Positions 7,410-16,131 are shown, counted from the first letter of the stretch. The stretch is 64,000 nucleotides of DNA from Hahella chejuensis KCTC 2396 (GCF_000012985.1 NC_007645.1:186001-250000), one strand, 5' to 3'. The notes: generated by a model not told the origin, from the letters alone. Made by a program: numbers and translations.

Positions 7410-8553
7410 TGTGGTTGTCCCAGCGTGTGCCAGCGACAGACCAATGTTGTTCAACTTTCATCGTCAGCGGATCGACGCGGATGACTTTCCCTTCGCCGCT
7501 GCTGGCCAGGAACTCTTTGCCGTCAGGCGTCAATGAGAGCCCGCAGACGTCCGGCAGGCTTATCTTCCCGACGCACTTCTGAGCGTCCAGGCTCCACAAT
7601 GTGATGGAGTCGCCTCTGGGAGAAGTGACGCCCGCCACGCGCAGGCGTGAATTGATCACTACGCTGCCGGTGTAATTCTTCAGGCTGCGCCACAGGCTGT
7701 ATTCAGCTGATGCAGCCTGGATTGGCGAGCCGGATTTGTGCATATAGACCAACGGCGGCGTATCCGTGGGAGGGCCTTCGTACTGACAGCCGAAGCAGAC
7801 GGCGCCGTCGTCCGCCACATCCAAATGGCGAATACTGAGCTTTTTATCTTCCAGCTCCCAGCGCTCCAATAACGCTCCGCTGGCGATGTCGATATAAGCC
7901 AGCGAAGGCTCCATGGCGTCAGGGTTCATTTTTTCCCGTGGATTATCCGGGTGAGTCAGGATGCCGCCATTGGCCACCACCAACGCTTTGCCGTCTGCGG
8001 ATAAATGCAGTTCATGCGGCCCGATTCCGCCGCTGGACCATTCGCCCACCTGACGGTAACCGTCCTGGGCGTCGCGAACGCCAATGACGCCGCGGCCGCT
8101 GGCGTAATCGTTTTCCGTGGTGTAAAGGTAGCGACCATCGCGGGAATAACAGGCGTGTCCGAAGAAGTGTCTGTCTTCTGCGCTGGAGAGCTCTTCATAA
8201 CTGGGCTCGCCATCCGCCTGGCGGCGCACTATTGCTGCGAAACGGGCGGGACGGCGGCCGACCAGGACGAACTCTTCGCCGGACGGATGACGCGCCACGC
8301 CGTGTCCGCGTCCAGGCAGGGCGTGCTCCATCAGTATGTCGCCTTGCAGACTCCAGAGTATCAGACGGGAGTCGCCGCCAGCGCCATTCACGGATGAGAA
8401 CAGCGCGCCCGCGGCGGCGCTGCCGTTGGTCGTTTGTTTGGCGCCGAACGCCCAGGCAGGGGCGGCCATAGCCAGTCCGCCAAGCGCCAGTCCGCGAGCC
8501 AGCTGGCGGCGGGTTAAGGTAAGTTGGGCGTGGAGATTGGATTGGGCGCGCAT
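7393..8553 (-). CDS. DUF1513 family beta-propeller protein, Tat-exported
   Basis: This 386-residue protein starts at ATG 8553, immediately after the stop of the upstream imelysin gene (TGATATG) and eight bases after GGGGA. The N-terminus has a twin-arginine signal (LTRRQLARGLALGGLAMAAP). The rest is repeated beta-propeller-like strands with HGVARHPSGEEFV, GHACYSRDGRYLYTTEN, GPHELHLSADGKALVVANGG and CGLSLTPDGKEFLAS blocks. The family is almost always found as the last gene of imelysin/di-haem operons. The exact role is unknown, probably periplasmic and tied to iron acquisition. The 13-bp hairpin spans its stop codon. Confidence 0.85.
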   Translation of the reverse strand: MRAQSNLHAQLTLTRRQLARGLALGGLAMAAPAWAFGAKQTTNGSAAAGALFSSVNGAGGDSRLILWSLQGDILMEHALPGRGHGVARHPSGEEFVLVGRRPARFAAIVRRQADGEPSYEELSSAEDRHFFGHACYSRDGRYLYTTENDYASGRGVIGVRDAQDGYRQVGEWSSGGIGPHELHLSADGKALVVANGGILTHPDNPREKMNPDAMEPSLAYIDIASGALLERWELEDKKLSIRHLDVADDGAVCFGCQYEGPPTDTPPLVYMHKSGSPIQAASAEYSLWRSLKNYTGSVVINSRLRVAGVTSPRGDSITLWSLDAQKCVGKISLPDVCGLSLTPDGKEFLASSGEGKVIRVDPLTMKVEQHWSVAGTRWDNHMTLAG

Positions 8554-8554
8554 A

Positions 8555-9667
8555 TCAGTCCCCATCCTCGCTGTTGAAATCCCGAGTAACGCCGATAACG
8601 GGAAACAGCTCTTTTTCCACGGCCGCCTGCAACTGGCGCAGCGCTTCGTATAATTTTTTGACCTTGGCGTTTTTTTCCGCGTCATTCACGGCGTCTTCCA
8701 GGGCGAAATCGATCTGCGCCAGTTGCGCGTCAACCCCATCCAGCAATCCGGTGATCTTTTTATGCATGGCGGCGCTTTCGCGGGAGAGCAGGAAATCGTC
8801 AAGTCCGTAGCCGTCGCCGCCCATATAGAAACGTCTGAGGGCGCTGAGATTGTTGCGAATATTGGCGATGGAATTGCGGCTATGAAAGGACTCCAATGCT
8901 TTCAGCTTGGCGGAGCGGCCCTCCAGTCCCATCGGCGTCGCCACTTTGTTGGCGGTGATTTGCTGGATTCCGGTCATGAGTCCGTTCAGGTACTCATCGA
9001 CGCTTTCCTGGGGCACACTGAGATTTCCGTCAGCTTCAAAGGGGTTTTCGAAGTTGTCGCCGAAGCCGCCTTTCCATTCCTTTTCCAGCTCCGTCGCCAG
9101 GTCAACACTGTGGCTGGCGATCGCAGTCAGAGCCTGGCACCGGCGGGCTCCCTGATCGGCGGACTGCAGTTTATCGAGAGCGTTTTTACCGAATAGCAAA
9201 TATTCGATAGCGGGCAATCCCTGGATCGCGATACTGCCGTTGTTGATGGCGGCTTGCAGTGGATCTGATCCGGAAGCCAGCGCCTCAACGGCGCGCTCCA
9301 GCAGCTTTTCCCGGATTGGCCAGCTCTGCATGCGCAGGCGGCGGTCTTGCTCCTGCAGTGGGCCGAACTGGATGAGCGATACGCTCATCCAGGTTTGCAT
9401 GGCCTCGCGCCACGCCTGTTGCGCATGCTCAAGAGATTGCGCATTCGTCTCTTCGCACAGCGCCGTCGTTTTGGCCTTTAGCGCCTGGACTTTAGCGCTG
9501 AGCTGCGCGTGGGCGGGAACGATAATATCGCTTCTGGCCTGCTGCAGAATTTGCAGGTATTCCTTTTCAAGGCTTTCTGCCGCCGCGCCTGAAGACAACG
9601 ACAGCGCGGACGCCGCCAGGACGCCGGCGCTGAACAGTCTGAATAGACTTGTCGATCTAAAATTCAA
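8555..9667 (-). CDS. Imelysin-family periplasmic protein (second copy)
   Basis: This 370-residue protein has a Sec signal peptide (about residues 1-30, ending GAAAES). The imelysin domain (peptidase M75-like helical bundle) shows the GLPAIEYLLFG segment, equivalent to the GxHxxE region of canonical imelysins but with Pro in the His position, plus the usual W-rich helix (AWREAMQTWMSVSLIQFGPL). Imelysins are iron-regulated periplasmic or outer-membrane proteins. Peptidase activity is doubtful for many, and this copy lacks the motif His. It sits 11 bases downstream of the di-haem protein gene and 1 base upstream of the DUF1513 start, so translation is probably coupled. Confidence 0.85.
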   Translation of the reverse strand: MNFRSTSLFRLFSAGVLAASALSLSSGAAAESLEKEYLQILQQARSDIIVPAHAQLSAKVQALKAKTTALCEETNAQSLEHAQQAWREAMQTWMSVSLIQFGPLQEQDRRLRMQSWPIREKLLERAVEALASGSDPLQAAINNGSIAIQGLPAIEYLLFGKNALDKLQSADQGARRCQALTAIASHSVDLATELEKEWKGGFGDNFENPFEADGNLSVPQESVDEYLNGLMTGIQQITANKVATPMGLEGRSAKLKALESFHSRNSIANIRNNLSALRRFYMGGDGYGLDDFLLSRESAAMHKKITGLLDGVDAQLAQIDFALEDAVNDAEKNAKVKKLYEALRQLQAAVEKELFPVIGVTRDFNSEDGD

Positions 9668-9678
9668 AGCGGATTCCT

Positions 9679-11202
9679 CTACAGAGATTCCAAAAACTTC
9701 ACCAGCGCATCACGCTCGTCAGCCTTGAACGTCAACACCTTATCCCGTGACTGTTGCGCCTCGCCACCGTGCCAAAGCACAGCTTCCAGCAAAGTGCGCG
9801 CGCGTCCGTCATGCAGATAAGTCGCCTGGGCATTGACGACCTGGCTTAATCCGATGCCCCAAAGCGGCGGCGTGCGCCATTCCGTTGCGGTGGCGTCGTG
9901 CTCCACCACTTCGTCCGCAGACGCAGGAGAACCGTTCAGTTTCAAGTCCGCCAGGTCAGGGCCCATATCGTGGAGCAGCATGTCCGTGTAAGGGAAAATA
10001 ATCTGCTCGGATTGTTCGATGTGGTCTTTGCCCAGTTTCGCGGTGACGAAAGACTCATTGTGACAGGCGTTGCAACCAGCTTCTCGGAACAGGCCATGAC
10101 CTCTTTGCACAGCGCTGTCCTCAATGTTGCGACGCGCGGGAACCGCCAGGTTGCGGCTGTAAAAGGCGACAAAGTCGAGGACGTCGTCGCGAATCTCGAC
10201 ACCGTTTTCATCGGCGCCATTGGGCGCTTTTTTGCATGCGCTTTGGGCGTCAGTACAGTGGTCCGCTGCAAACAGGGAAGAGGTGAGGCCCATGTCGCCG
10301 TTGAAGGCGCCGGCAGTCTGCTGTTTGACGGTGGGCTGACCGGCTTTCCAGCCGAAACGGCCGAGCGCCAGAGCGTTTTTCTCTACGTCCCAAACCCGAT
10401 TGGGGCGACCGGATACGCCGTCCTGGTTACTGTCCTGCGGGTCCGCCAGGGCTTCAATATCGGCTTGGGGAATGGCTTCCAACAGTCCAAGTCCGATGAC
10501 CGGCGGCGCCACTCGCAAAGACAGGGTCAGGTCGTCCGCAGGCTCGCCGTAGGCCCAGTTGCGCAAACGCCACTGTGGCCGCCGCAGGTTGACTTTGAAG
10601 CCGTCAGCGAAACTTACGGTCTCTTCGTTGTAGCTGACCTCAATGCGGGCCTCAGGGGATACACCGGGAATGGCGCGGTCCTGCAATTGACCGCCATAGA
10701 CGGGATCGCCCAGATTGGCGACTTCGGGGTTGTTCAACAGCGCTTGTTCGTCAGCGTTACGCGCGGGTCGGCTCAAACGGATCAGCAGGCTGTCGGCGTC
10801 ATCCGCCGCATCAGCCGGAGCATGGCCGCGGCCGTCATTGAAGTGACAGCTTTGACAGGCGCTGACATTGAACAGCGGTCCCAGGCCGTCGCGCAGATCC
10901 GTGGTCGCCGGCGCGATGACCCAGGGATCTTCAAAAAAATCGTTGCCGATCAGGAAGTCACCCTTGCGACGGGAGCTCATGTTGGCGGAATTCAGACTGA
11001 AAGCGCCAGCGTGGGTCGCCTGTACAGTAGTGTCTCCGCCAGCCTGTTTCTGGGTGGCGAGATCGTATTCCACGGCTGCGGCATAGATGGGGGCGGCGAG
11101 GAAAAAAGCGCCCTGTATAAACGCAAAAAAAGCGCCTTGGCGCTTCCCGGTGTGTTTGGTCAATGGAAGTGGGTAAAAGGGGGTTGGTCCCGATTTCTTC
11201 AT
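9679..11202 (-). CDS. Di-haem oxidoreductase (DUF1111/DHOR family), c-type cytochrome
   Basis: This 507-residue exported protein has a signal segment at about residues 22-43. Two c-haem attachment motifs are present: CQSCH (116-120) near the N-terminus and CNACH (377-381) in a second cytochrome-like domain. The GPLFN..SCQSCH...DGRGH pattern is the DUF1111 family, related to di-haem peroxidases such as MauG and often labelled thiol oxidoreductase. It lies third from the end of the operon between two imelysin genes and presumably passes electrons or oxidises a partner during periplasmic iron handling; no member has a firmly proven substrate that I know of. The start at 11202 has only a weak ribosome binding site. 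Confidence 0.85.
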   Translation of the reverse strand: MKKSGPTPFYPLPLTKHTGKRQGAFFAFIQGAFFLAAPIYAAAVEYDLATQKQAGGDTTVQATHAGAFSLNSANMSSRRKGDFLIGNDFFEDPWVIAPATTDLRDGLGPLFNVSACQSCHFNDGRGHAPADAADDADSLLIRLSRPARNADEQALLNNPEVANLGDPVYGGQLQDRAIPGVSPEARIEVSYNEETVSFADGFKVNLRRPQWRLRNWAYGEPADDLTLSLRVAPPVIGLGLLEAIPQADIEALADPQDSNQDGVSGRPNRVWDVEKNALALGRFGWKAGQPTVKQQTAGAFNGDMGLTSSLFAADHCTDAQSACKKAPNGADENGVEIRDDVLDFVAFYSRNLAVPARRNIEDSAVQRGHGLFREAGCNACHNESFVTAKLGKDHIEQSEQIIFPYTDMLLHDMGPDLADLKLNGSPASADEVVEHDATATEWRTPPLWGIGLSQVVNAQATYLHDGRARTLLEAVLWHGGEAQQSRDKVLTFKADERDALVKFLESL

Positions 11203-11231
11203 TATTTCATCACAGCTTATTATCAGAGATT

Positions 11232-11277
11232 ACGGCGATCGGTCGGGGATTTTACCCGATTTGCGACCGATCGCCGT
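11232..11277 (-). promoter_or_regulatory. Intra-operon hairpin between the imelysin lipoprotein and di-haem genes
   Basis: A perfect 14-bp inverted repeat, ACGGCGATCGGTCG (11232-11245) and CGACCGATCGCCGT (11264-11277), encloses 18 bases that contain a small GGG/CCC hairpin. It fills the 89-base gap between genes of the same operon and has no T tract. It may cause partial termination or protect the upstream mRNA, letting the first gene be expressed more than the rest. Confidence 0.6.
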
Positions 11278-11291
11278 GATTTACATCAGGA

Positions 11292-12671
11292 TCAGGATTC
11301 GCAGTCGCCTACGTCCTCAGTCGGGCAGGTGCCGGCGTCGAATTCCTGCAGGCTCAGAGCCAGCACTTTGGACACGCCTTCGCTCAATGGTTCTTCCAGG
11401 CTAACCAGCGCCGCCGCGGCGTCCAGCACCAGTTTTTTGTCTTCCGCGCTACCGCCGACCAGCTGATCGAACTTTTTGCCGCCGGACTTGGCTTCCGCTT
11501 TGTCGACGATGGCGCGCATACGGCTCTCGATCAAGCTCATATGCTCATCCATTTGTTGTTTGAGCGCGGGGTTATGATGCGCTACCAGGTCCGCAATGCT
11601 GGGACCGCTGACTACGCTGCCGTCCAGGCGGGCATAGCTGCCGCGATACGCGTCCACCACGCCCATGGCGTTGTTATAGATAGCGATGTGGGTCAGGTCG
11701 CTGAAGCAGTCGTGCTCGTCTTCGGTGCTGCCGAACAGGATGGCGACTTTCATACGCTCGCTGGCCAGTTCGCCGATGGCCATATCGCCCATGGAGTCCA
11801 GGATGCGTTGCAGGCCGTCGCCGCGAGTGAGGAAATCGTTACGCAGCGTGCCTTTTTTCGCGCCGGCGGCGGGGGTCCACTCCGCCTCCATCGCCTGCAG
11901 GTCGCTGACCAGCAGGTCGGCTGCGGCTTTCAGGTACTGGGCGCGGCGCTGACAGATCTTGTAATCGGACTTTTTGTCGCCGCTGGTGCAGGCGCCCTGG
12001 CTGGAGTCGGTGTAATAGTCGCTGACGGGACGCGCCCCGGCGCCAGGCCCAGTACCGTTAAGGTCCTGGCCCCACAGCAGGAATTCAATCGCATGCACGC
12101 CGCTGGTGACGTTGGCTTCCGCGCCGCCGATTTCATTCATGCCGGCGATCAGCTCCGGGGTGATGGTGGAGATGTCAATGCTCTGACCGCCTACGGTGAA
12201 AACGCCAGTGCTGTTGATGATGTTCTTGGGCGAGTTGTATTCGCCTTCATAGGAACCGGAAACGTAATCGATCAAGGCTTCGTCCAGCGGCCATGCGTTG
12301 ACCTGACCTTCCCAGGCGTCGATGCTGGCGAGACCGCCATCCGCATCCAGGCCTTCCGTTACATGGCCGTTTTCGACGTCAAAGCGCAATACTTCGCTTT
12401 GCTGATAAGGAACCCGCGCCTGTGCGTAGGCGGCTTTGGCCGCATCCAGGTTCGCCTGGGTGGGGGTGGCCAGAAATACGTCGATGGACTTGTTCAACTG
12501 CGTCGCCGCTTGCAGGGAATCTGCATACATAGCGTGGGCCATGTTCGCGAAGTGATCGACAACTTGTTTCGGTTCAACTACTTGGCTGGTGCTAGAAGCC
12601 TGGTGCCCGGCGCAGGCGGACATTAACAGCGGAACAGCGAAAGCTGCGGCGAGTTTGCAAGGGCGCATCAT
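11292..12671 (-). CDS. Imelysin-family lipoprotein, iron-regulated
   Basis: This 459-residue protein has a lipoprotein signal: LMSA before Cys20, so it should be lipid-anchored. The imelysin domain contains the canonical GxHxxE motif at residues 191-196 (GVHAIEFLLWGQD) and helix repeats with Trp and Asp (ASIDAWEGQVNAWPLDEALIDYV). Relatives include IrpA-type iron-regulated proteins and Pseudomonas IcmP. It is the first gene of a four-gene operon (then di-haem protein, second imelysin, DUF1513) preceded by a Fur-box-like palindrome 42 bases upstream. Two consecutive ATG codons (12671 and 12668) can start it. It ends with a Cys/Asp-rich tail. Confidence 0.9.
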   Translation of the reverse strand: MMRPCKLAAAFAVPLLMSACAGHQASSTSQVVEPKQVVDHFANMAHAMYADSLQAATQLNKSIDVFLATPTQANLDAAKAAYAQARVPYQQSEVLRFDVENGHVTEGLDADGGLASIDAWEGQVNAWPLDEALIDYVSGSYEGEYNSPKNIINSTGVFTVGGQSIDISTITPELIAGMNEIGGAEANVTSGVHAIEFLLWGQDLNGTGPGAGARPVSDYYTDSSQGACTSGDKKSDYKICQRRAQYLKAAADLLVSDLQAMEAEWTPAAGAKKGTLRNDFLTRGDGLQRILDSMGDMAIGELASERMKVAILFGSTEDEHDCFSDLTHIAIYNNAMGVVDAYRGSYARLDGSVVSGPSIADLVAHHNPALKQQMDEHMSLIESRMRAIVDKAEAKSGGKKFDQLVGGSAEDKKLVLDAAAALVSLEEPLSEGVSKVLALSLQEFDAGTCPTEDVGDCES

Positions 12672-12710
12672 GGGATCGGTTCCTATTGGTGAATAGTACT
12701 AATAATGTAA

Positions 12711-12735
12711 ATGATAATAGTTACTATTATTTCAT
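12711..12735 (-). promoter_or_regulatory. Fur box (predicted) of the imelysin operon
   Basis: ATAATAGT (12714-12721) and ACTATTAT (12723-12730) form an 8-1-8 palindrome extended by AT-rich flanks. The 19 bases 12713-12731 match 13 of 19 positions of the E. coli Fur consensus by hand count. The position 42-60 bases upstream of the imelysin start, and the imelysin family's known iron regulation, support Fur repression. Confidence 0.75.
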
Positions 12736-12894
12736 TATTCAATAACACCTGGGGGGAGCGGCGTTGAGCTTCATTGCGGCAGTATGGTCGGACAAGCCGC
12801 TGGACCCTGGTGAGAGCGGGTTGATGTGAACCTGAAGTGGAAAATACGCGTATAGTTAGCGGTTTGCAGTCATTATTTGCAGGGTGAGAGCCGC

Positions 12895-13527
12895 ATGCTG
12901 ATTAATCATGAAGATATCGAATCGATGCCGCATCTGTATCGGGTGGCGTTTATTAACTCTCTTTCCGGGTTCAAGAGCGCCAATCTGGTAGGAACGGCAG
13001 ATAAGAAAGGGCTCACCAACCTCTCCATTGTCAGCTCTTGTACGCACATCGGCGCGCATCCGCCGCTGGTGGCCATGATTATTCGCCCGCATTCGGTAGA
13101 ACGGCATACCTTGGAAAATATCCTTGCAACAAGCTTTTACACACTGAATCAAGTACATGCAGGCATTTATCGGCCCTCTCATCAGACCTCCGCCCGCTAT
13201 CCCAAAGAGGTTTCCGAGTTCGCCGCAGTGGGACTGACGGAAGCCTGGCGGCAGGACTTCGCTGCGCCCTATGTGAAAGAAAGCAAAATTTCGCTGGGCA
13301 TGGCGCTGAGGGAGCATCATCACCTCAGCATCAATGGAACGGAACTGCTTATCGGTGAAATCATGCAGGTGCAATTACCGTCGGAGTGTTTGTCGCAAGA
13401 TGGCTTTGTGGATATCGAAAAAGCTGAAACCGTAGCGCTGTCCGGTCTCGACAGCTATCACCGCAGCCAGCGTTTGGCCCGACTGAGCTACGCCAAACCG
13501 GATGCACCCTTGAGTGAGATAGAATAA
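12895..13527 (+). CDS. Flavin reductase-like (FMN-binding split-barrel) protein
   Basis: This 210-residue protein starts at ATG 12895, with AGGGTGAG upstream; a TTG at 12877 is in frame but less likely. The LVGTADKKGLTNLSIVSSCTHIG and PPLVAMIIRP...HTLENILAT segments are typical of the FMN-binding split-barrel of flavin reductase/HpaC-like and related proteins, with a cytoplasmic location. The C-terminal region (GLDSYHRSQRLARLSYAKP) matches a subgroup of uncharacterised family members. Substrate and partner oxygenase are unknown, and no oxygenase gene is adjacent. It is transcribed away from the imelysin operon. Confidence 0.75.
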   Translation: MLINHEDIESMPHLYRVAFINSLSGFKSANLVGTADKKGLTNLSIVSSCTHIGAHPPLVAMIIRPHSVERHTLENILATSFYTLNQVHAGIYRPSHQTSARYPKEVSEFAAVGLTEAWRQDFAAPYVKESKISLGMALREHHHLSINGTELLIGEIMQVQLPSECLSQDGFVDIEKAETVALSGLDSYHRSQRLARLSYAKPDAPLSEIE

Positions 13528-13543
13528 CGCGACAACGCAGACG

Positions 13544-14122
13544 CTAGTCCGCAATCATGCGCAATGCCCAATCCGGGGTGGTTTCGCCCCACTGTACCGG
13601 TCGGCCATGCTCCAGTTTGACGATAAACTGATAGGGCGCTTCCGCGCTTGTGTTATCAAAGAAATACGCAAAGTCGACGAAGTTGATGGCGGCGCTGACG
13701 TTTTCCCGCAGCCTTGGCAGGCGGCGGCGCAGGCGCTCCTCCGGCACATCGTGACCCCCTGCGCGTACGCGCTGCGACACTCTGTTGACGTGCAGGTCTT
13801 CCAACTGCAAATGAATATAAACCAAAGTGATTTCATAGCCATGGCGCTTGGCGGACAGTAACAGATCCACTTTGGAAGGGTGGGAAAATACGGTTTCCAT
13901 GCAGAATGAGCGCCGCTCGCGCAGCAGCTGCTCCCGAAGGTCATGCGCTTCCCGCGCTGCGCGCAAGGTGACGTCATCGTCAATCGTTTCGCCGTAGCCC
14001 TTGGCGATTTCATCCGCATTGACGAAGGGAATGTCCAGATGTGCGAGCTTATGTTTGTAAAAAGTGCTTTTGCCCGCGCCGTTGCCGCCGACTAGGACCC
14101 ATAAAACCGGTTTACGTCTCAC
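13544..14122 (-). CDS. Zeta-toxin-family P-loop kinase (toxin of a predicted toxin-antitoxin pair)
   Basis: This 192-residue protein starts at GTG 14122 with AAGGA six to nine bases upstream. The Walker A motif GGNGAGKST is at residues 12-20. The zeta-toxin features follow: FVNADEIAKGYG, an arginine- and glutamate-rich helix (AREAHDLREQLLRERRSFCMETVFSH) and the LVYIHLQLEDLHVNRVSQRVRAGGHDVPEE lid. Zeta toxins phosphorylate UDP-N-acetylglucosamine or related sugars and block wall synthesis. Chromosomal members of this short group could also be kinases of other substrates. The partner gene 50 bases upstream encodes a ParD-like antitoxin rather than the classical epsilon protein. Confidence 0.8.
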   Translation of the reverse strand: MRRKPVLWVLVGGNGAGKSTFYKHKLAHLDIPFVNADEIAKGYGETIDDDVTLRAAREAHDLREQLLRERRSFCMETVFSHPSKVDLLLSAKRHGYEITLVYIHLQLEDLHVNRVSQRVRAGGHDVPEERLRRRLPRLRENVSAAINFVDFAYFFDNTSAEAPYQFIVKLEHGRPVQWGETTPDWALRMIAD

Positions 14123-14172
14123 TCTCCGTCCTTATTGTTGTGTTTCCGTAGATTGAATGACTTTCGGGTCAG

Positions 14173-14514
14173 TCAGGGCTCATAACGTTTGATCGATTCG
14201 CCGTCCTCGCTGCCATAATAAGTGTCATCGCGCTCTTTCAGTTCGTCCGTCACTGAACTGAAGTCGTCGTCGATGAACTGATCAAACAGCGTGCGGGACG
14301 CCATCAGCCGCTCGTCATTGTTCAGATTGTCTATCTGTATCTCGCCGGATAGGAAGCTTCTGATGCGTTCATAGGATAAAACGCCCGAACGCTCCACCAT
14401 CTGGCCAATCTTGGCCCAATGTTCAATCTGGCCCTGGACGGATCGGTGCGCGCCTTTGGCTTCGCGTCTGGCGCTGTCAATAAGAAAGTCGTCGATTCGG
14501 ACGGACTGGGGCAT
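14173..14514 (-). CDS. ParD-like antitoxin paired with the zeta toxin
   Basis: This 113-residue protein starts at ATG 14514 with GGAG seven bases upstream; a TTG at 14529 is in frame but unlikely. The N-terminal MPQSVRIDDFLIDSARREA and HRSVQGQIEHWAKIG segments are the ribbon-helix-helix-like ParD-like family (TA_ParD-like), expected to bind DNA as a dimer and autoregulate. The C-terminal half is acidic (DDDFSSVTDELKERDDTYYGSEDG), as expected for a region wrapping the toxin. It sits immediately upstream of the zeta-type toxin, in antitoxin-first order. Confidence 0.75.
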   Translation of the reverse strand: MPQSVRIDDFLIDSARREAKGAHRSVQGQIEHWAKIGQMVERSGVLSYERIRSFLSGEIQIDNLNNDERLMASRTLFDQFIDDDFSSVTDELKERDDTYYGSEDGESIKRYEP

Positions 14515-14617
14515 GGCGGGCTCCAACAACTTGGGTGTCGATAATGAACAAATTATAGCCGCAATCGCAAAATGCGATCAAGCTGTGTTTAAGGCGCAGC
14601 CTCGCCTTGTCCCTCTG

Positions 14618-14980
14618 TCAGCCTCCTGCTTTTTTCGCGGTGAATCCCTTCTTTTTCAGCTCTTCCACAATCAGATCGCGATGATCGCCCTGAATTTCAA
14701 TCACTCCGTCTTTCACCGTGCCGCCAACGCCGCATTTCTGCTTCAAATGTTTGGCGAGATCTTTTAACTCTTCGCCCGCCAGCAGTACGCCTTTCACCAC
14801 GGTGACGCCCTTGCCTTTTCTACCGGCGGTTTCGCGACTGACCCGTACGACGCCATCGCCCTGAGGAACGGCGGATTGACCGCAAACGCAGGCGTCTACA
14901 GGTTTGCCGCAATCCGGACACATCCGGCCGAATTCAGTGGAGTAAACCAGTCCGGAGTTTTTAGCGCTTTTCTTCGACAT
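14618..14980 (-). CDS. yciH: YciH, SUI1/eIF1-family translation factor
   Basis: This 120-residue protein has an N-terminal segment with a CPDCGKPVDACVC four-cysteine knuckle (about residues 21-34). The SUI1 domain follows (GVTVVKGVLL...LAKHLKQKCGVGGTVKDGVIEIQGDHRDLIVEELKKKGF), the universally conserved eIF1 core. YciH affects start-codon discrimination in E. coli in vitro, but its physiological role in bacteria is uncertain. Length and sequence are normal for the family. The start ATG at 14980 has no clear Shine-Dalgarno. It is flanked by the ParD-like gene downstream and a hydrolase gene upstream on the same strand. Confidence 0.92.
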   Translation of the reverse strand: MSKKSAKNSGLVYSTEFGRMCPDCGKPVDACVCGQSAVPQGDGVVRVSRETAGRKGKGVTVVKGVLLAGEELKDLAKHLKQKCGVGGTVKDGVIEIQGDHRDLIVEELKKKGFTAKKAGG

Positions 14981-15023
14981 AGATCATTCGTGCCTGTTCA
15001 AAATCATGTATTCGTGAGAGAGG

Positions 15024-16040
15024 TCAGCCTTGCGCGCCTTCCGCCAGAAAGTCGGCGATATAGCGGTCCACCCAACTTTCCATTTTGAAGTTTTCGATAA
15101 ACCCGCAGTGCCCGCCGTAGGGGGAGCGTATGATCTTCAACAGCGGGTTGCCGTTCAGGTGCTCCAGATCCCGGGCGGGAATTACCGGATCGTCTTCGGC
15201 CAGCACCAATCGGGTTTCCACCTGTATCTGACGCAGGCGCTCCCCGGTGACGGCGTAACCTTTGAAGTATACTTCGGAGTTGGGGTAGGGCGTATGGGCG
15301 CCGACGAAGTAGTCGCTCATTTCTGTCAGGCTTTTACGGTCATAGAACGCGTCGTAATCAATCAGCCCGGGGTGGTTATCCGCCTTTTTGCGCAATGAGC
15401 GTAACCACTTCTTGCGGAAATAGCTGCGATAGATCGGCAGACCATGCTCCAGAGCCCACAAGGTGTGCATTGGCTCCAGAACGGGGGAGATCGCCGCCAC
15501 TTTACTTAAATTAAGCTCAAATTTCCGGACTTTCGTCGCCACTCGCAGAGCGAAATTGCCTCCCAGGGAAAAACCGGCCAAGTACCACTGCTCCGGCTCC
15601 AGTTGCGTCTGCATCTTGTTAAGCGCTTCACAGACTTCATCCAGGCGGTTGGCGTGAAACAGTTCCTCAGTCAGATGATGAGTGGGACCATGATCCCGCA
15701 GATGCAGCCGGAAGATATCGTAGCCGGTGTTGTACAGATGCGCGGCGAGGGAGAGGATATACAGCGAATCGGCGCAACCTTCCCAGCCATGAATCAACAC
15801 AGCGAGTTTGCGTGGCTTGTCTTCCCGACAACTGAGCAGGCCGTGGATTTTGCCGCCATCGGCGCAGTCGAAAATATAGGGACGGGCGCGGTCGAGCACT
15901 TCCTGAGCGCGTTTCGCCATCATGGGACGACGCAGTTTCACCGAGGCGAACAGCGACTGAACGTGCCGGTTGCGCAGGCCGAACTGGGGTTTCCATTCGG
16001 CGGTTTCTTCACTGTGGCGGTCGTCTGTGGCGTCGTTCAT
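15024..16040 (-). CDS. YheT-like alpha/beta hydrolase
   Basis: This 338-residue protein is an alpha/beta hydrolase: oxyanion-loop HGWEG near residue 83, RDHGPTHHL, nucleophile elbow GFSLGG with Ser near 158, acid in VLAEDDPVIP, and catalytic His in SPYGGHCGF. The N-terminal FGLRNRHVQSLFASVKLRRP segment and overall arrangement are those of the UPF0017/YheT group. Homologues act on esters, but no physiological substrate is established. No signal peptide is visible, so it is probably cytoplasmic. It lies downstream of the MocR gene on the same strand with a gap of about 90 bases and may be a separate unit. Confidence 0.85.
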   Translation of the reverse strand: MNDATDDRHSEETAEWKPQFGLRNRHVQSLFASVKLRRPMMAKRAQEVLDRARPYIFDCADGGKIHGLLSCREDKPRKLAVLIHGWEGCADSLYILSLAAHLYNTGYDIFRLHLRDHGPTHHLTEELFHANRLDEVCEALNKMQTQLEPEQWYLAGFSLGGNFALRVATKVRKFELNLSKVAAISPVLEPMHTLWALEHGLPIYRSYFRKKWLRSLRKKADNHPGLIDYDAFYDRKSLTEMSDYFVGAHTPYPNSEVYFKGYAVTGERLRQIQVETRLVLAEDDPVIPARDLEHLNGNPLLKIIRSPYGGHCGFIENFKMESWVDRYIADFLAEGAQG

Positions 16041-16131
16041 GGCGGCGATACCCTGCTTCAGAGTGGTCTTGAGAGCATTCAGTATAAATCCTGCAAACGC
16101 TCCCGTCTCTGAGACTTGCGCAGGGGGCGCG

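Noticed and set aside
9898-11466. Long open frame on the plus strand opposite the di-haem protein gene
   Set aside because: It lies antisense to a gene with clear CxxCH motifs and family blocks, has no ribosome binding site, and its translation shows no recognisable domain. Such frames are common opposite GC-rich genes.
11541-12626. 361-codon open frame on the plus strand opposite the imelysin lipoprotein gene
   Set aside because: The minus strand has the lipobox and GxHxxE motif; the antisense frame has no supporting signal.
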